64,000 nt of DNA from Nocardia paucivorans NBRC 100373 (lineage in GTDB: Bacteria > Actinomycetota > Actinomycetes > Mycobacteriales > Mycobacteriaceae), in contig NZ_BAGE01000030.1 in the NCBI RefSeq assembly GCF_000308675.1, positions 186,001 to 250,000 on the forward strand, read 5' to 3'. Positions 61,833 through 64,000 of the stretch are shown piece by piece. The notes below the pieces were generated by a model. The model did not search any database and was not told the DNA's origin. It worked only from the letters and a program-made list of their open reading frames with translations. Within the stretch, counting starts at the first letter, position 1, and every line of letters starts with the position of its first letter. The position numbers were made by a program, and so were the translations under genes.

Positions 61833-62255
61833 TCAGCGCTGCTTCGACGGCGCCTTGGGCTGAACCAGGCGGCTGCCGGACCATTCGCCCAATTTGACGG
61901 CCGAGGTCTGGGTGAGACCGGCGGTGGGGGCCGCTTCGGCGATCTCGCTGGGGTCCACGTGGCCGGGGTTGCCGGTCTTGGGGGTGAGCACCCAGATGAA
62001 GCCGTCCTCGGACAGCGGTCCGATCGCCTCCATCAACTGGTCCACCAGGTCGCCGTCACCGTCTCGCCACCACAGCAGAACGACATCGATGACCTCGTCG
62101 GAGTCCTCGTCCAGCAGCTCGCTGCCGATTACCTCCTCGACATCGGCCCGCAGGTCGTCGTTGGTGTCTTCGTCCCAGCCCAGCTCCTGGACAACCATGC
62201 CGTGGGTGATGCCAAGCTTCTGAGCGTAATTCTGCGCGTCCGCCGCGGCGACCAC
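61833..62255 (-). CDS. DUF3052 family protein
   Basis: A 140-residue acidic protein: YAQKLGITHGMVVQELGWDED, DVVLLWWRDGDGDLVD and GFIWVLTPKTGNPGHVDPSEI. This is the mycolata core family next to ahpE (M. tuberculosis Rv2239c position). Its function is unknown. The GTG follows GAGGAGGACGCCACC. Confidence 0.93.
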   Translation of the reverse strand: MVAAADAQNYAQKLGITHGMVVQELGWDEDTNDDLRADVEEVIGSELLDEDSDEVIDVVLLWWRDGDGDLVDQLMEAIGPLSEDGFIWVLTPKTGNPGHVDPSEIAEAAPTAGLTQTSAVKLGEWSGSRLVQPKAPSKQR

Positions 62256-62390
62256 GGTGGCGTCCTCCTCAACTCCCGACTACAGATAACTGCAAGCGAA
62301 CATTGTTATCGGCCCCAACGCAAGCCGATCGGGCCAATCGAATTCTGCCTGTTGCCTCGACATGCCCTCTGACCGGCGCGAATACCTCGA

Positions 62391-62945
62391 TCAGGTGGGG
62401 CAGGCCGCCCGGACGGCGTTTCGCGCGTCGTTCACCCGTCGGCTGGCGTCGTTGAGCGGACCGACGGGGGCGGTGTAGGTCATCTCCTTGGCCGCCCGAG
62501 CGAGGGCGCGGGCCGCATCGACGTATTCGGTGAACTTGGCGGCCAGGTCCGAGGGCAGGTCCTCACCGGCTGCGTTGACCCCGGTTTCGACCTTGGTGGC
62601 GGCGTCTTCGAGGGTGGCGACCGCGGCGTCGCGTTTGGACACATAGTCCGGGGCGTTGGAGTCGTGGGCGTCGACGAACTCGTTGTACTTGGTCACGCCC
62701 ACCCCGGTGGTTATCGGGAACTGGTTGCAGTTGTCGGCGATGGCCTTGTCGCGGGCGGCGGCCTTCCGGGAGGAGGTGGCGGCCGCGGACGACGAGGCTG
62801 CTTCGCTCTTATAGGCCGCCAGGTCGCCGGCATTGGGCGTGGCCGCGCCGTCGATCTGCTCGGCGCATCCCGCGATCGTCGCGCCGGTGGCCAGAGCCGC
62901 CGCGGCGGCCACCAGCCCTATTCGGCGCGGATCCAGCAACTTCAT
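62391..62945 (-). CDS. Small secreted lipoprotein (Rv2240c-like position)
   Basis: A 184-residue protein with a lipoprotein signal ([19 protein letters not shown], lipobox IAGC). The mature part is alanine-rich and helical ([20 protein letters not shown]). Two Cys (DNCNQF and RAACPT) could form a disulfide. The ATG follows GGGGAGGACG. It occupies the place of Rv2240c beside aceE. Confidence 0.85.
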   Translation of the reverse strand: MKLLDPRRIGLVAAAAALATGATIAGCAEQIDGAATPNAGDLAAYKSEAASSSAAATSSRKAAARDKAIADNCNQFPITTGVGVTKYNEFVDAHDSNAPDYVSKRDAAVATLEDAATKVETGVNAAGEDLPSDLAAKFTEYVDAARALARAAKEMTYTAPVGPLNDASRRVNDARNAVRAACPT

Positions 62946-63151
62946 CGTCCTCCCCACTCCTCGGTACAACTCCAGCGTCCTGCCTGTCGAACGGTACTGG
63001 ATCGGCGGCTGCGATGATGACCTGGGACGCACCATCGGCAAGGATGGATGGTGCATCCGAGACATTTCGTAGACGGGTGGTGCGCACACCAGCGGACCGC
63101 CCGGGGTTAGCGAAGCCATCAGCTCGACCACCCCCTGTACGAGGAGCAGTT

Positions 63152-64000
63152 TTGACCGATCTGATCCACTCTTCCGCTCCGGCGGAGCACGCTGCGTCCG
63201 ATACCACCCCTGTGCGCGCCGCGAACGGCACGACCCCCGGCGGGCGAGTTCGGGTGATCCGCGAGGGAGTGGCGTCCTACCTACCGGATATCGATCCGGA
63301 GGAAACCAGTGAATGGCTCGAATCCTTCGACGACATGCTCGAACGAGAGGGTCCGGGCCGGGCGCGCTATCTGATGCTGCGCCTGCTCGAACGTGCCGGT
63401 GAGCGTCGGGTATCGATCCCGGCCCTCACCTCCACCGACTACGTCAACACCATTCCGACCGAAAACGAACCGTGGTTCCCCGGCGACGAGGAGACCGAAC
63501 GACGGTATCGGGCCTGGATCCGTTGGAATGCCGCGATCATGGTGCATCGCGCGCAGCGCCCGGGGATCGCGGTCGGCGGCCACATCTCGACCTACGCGTC
63601 CTCGGCGGCGCTGTACGAGGTCGGCTTCAACCACTTCTTCCGGGGCAAGAACCACCCCGGCGGCGGTGACTCGGTTTTCATCCAGGGGCACGCGTCGCCG
63701 GGTATCTATGCCCGCGCGTTCCTGGAAGGGCGGCTGAGTGCCGAACGGCTCGACGGGTTCCGTCAGGAGTACAGCAAGGGCGGCCTGGGCAAGGGGCTGC
63801 CGTCGTATCCGCATCCGCGGCTGATGCCCGACTTCTGGGAATACCCGACGGTGTCCATGGGGCTGGGCCCGATGAACGCCATCTACCAGGCGCGGTTCAA
63901 CCACTACCTGCACGACCGGGGTATCAAGGACACCTCCGATCAGCACGTGTGGGCGTTCCTCGGCGACGGCGAGATGGACGAGCCGGAGTCGCGCGGTCTG
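63152..64000 (+). CDS. aceE: Pyruvate dehydrogenase E1 (homodimeric AceE), 5' part
   Basis: The visible 283 residues match the AceE N-terminal half: [60 protein letters not shown] and [20 protein letters not shown], the thiamin-diphosphate region. Near the edge, [14 protein letters not shown] begins the ThDP-binding GDGE motif. The TTG start at 63152 follows GAGGAGCAG seven bases upstream; other in-frame starts lack a site. The full protein should be about 920 residues and continues past the window. Confidence 0.95.
   Translation, partial: MTDLIHSSAPAEHAASDTTPVRAANGTTPGGRVRVIREGVASYLPDIDPEETSEWLESFDDMLEREGPGRARYLMLRLLERAGERRVSIPALTSTDYVNTIPTENEPWFPGDEETERRYRAWIRWNAAIMVHRAQRPGIAVGGHISTYASSAALYEVGFNHFFRGKNHPGGGDSVFIQGHASPGIYARAFLEGRLSAERLDGFRQEYSKGGLGKGLPSYPHPRLMPDFWEYPTVSMGLGPMNAIYQARFNHYLHDRGIKDTSDQHVWAFLGDGEMDEPESRGL

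Overview
The window reads as a chromosomal segment of a high-GC, mycolic-acid-type actinomycete, most likely Nocardia or a close relative (inference). Supporting signs are: strong GC bias at third codon positions; GTG/TTG starts; mycolata families such as DUF3145, DUF3052, DUF574 methyltransferases, deazaflavin-type nitroreductases, NDMA-dependent alcohol dehydrogenase and Ltp-type thiolases; and a right-hand end (ahpE - DUF3052 - lipoprotein - aceE) in the same order as Mycobacterium tuberculosis Rv2238c-Rv2241. I see no insertion sequence, prophage, CRISPR array or rRNA. Two tRNA genes are present (CAT anticodon near 29.0 kb, Val-TAC near 61.2 kb).

Layout. 0-10.2 kb: the start of a membrane acyltransferase, an F420-type small oxidoreductase, a class II histone-deacetylase-like amidohydrolase, MarR/tautomerase and TetR/aldo-keto reductase divergent pairs, msrA, a PAP2-diacylglycerol-kinase fusion, a metallo-beta-lactamase-fold remnant beside a MerR regulator, and a GntR-MFS operon. 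10.2-17 kb: a decayed P-loop gene, an arylamine N-acetyltransferase, and a tightly overlapping operon for a four-component soluble diiron monooxygenase plus a rhodanese. Its order (beta, coupling, alpha, reductase) is that of the actinobacterial alkene monooxygenases, and a divergent HxlR regulator faces it. 17-28 kb: an HxlR/NmrA pair, then a lipid or steroid side-chain type block (acyl-CoA synthetase, thiolases, two DUF35 proteins, aldehyde dehydrogenase).

Four 14-bp sites matching the published KstR consensus TNNAACNNGTTNNA lie upstream of the acyl-CoA synthetase, the aldehyde dehydrogenase, a thioesterase (37.7 kb) and the NDMA-dependent alcohol dehydrogenase (48.1 kb). This suggests that scattered lipid-catabolic genes share one regulator.

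28-45 kb is the most accessory part: a CoiA-nuclease-like membrane-anchored protein, a His/Gly-rich secreted protein, an epoxide-hydrolase-like gene facing an AraC regulator, a WGR-domain beta-propeller protein, an unrecognised 347-residue protein, a BCCT carrier, two divergent paralogous small membrane proteins, a DUF1254/DUF1214 Tat lipoprotein, and a 631-residue protein joining TerD, DUF2510, zinc-ribbon, TerB-like, GRAM/PH-like and HNH nuclease regions. 45-55 kb: pabB, a phosphotransferase, alcohol dehydrogenase, hydrolases, a LysR/quinone-reductase pair, DUF3145, proline iminopeptidase and a frameshifted DUF574 methyltransferase. 55.9-60.8 kb: two divergent large WXG100/polymorphic-toxin-like proteins; the second carries what looks like an inactivated zincin motif. 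61-64 kb: tRNA-Val and the conserved ahpE-aceE block, with aceE running off the window.

The strongest candidates for new biology are the TerD-to-HNH fusion, the divergent toxin-like pair, the divergent small-membrane-protein duplicate, the fused antitoxin-toxin ORF and the CoiA-like protein beside the tRNA. Several perfect inverted repeats in divergent promoters are testable operators. Functional calls rest on motifs read by eye; no database search was run.
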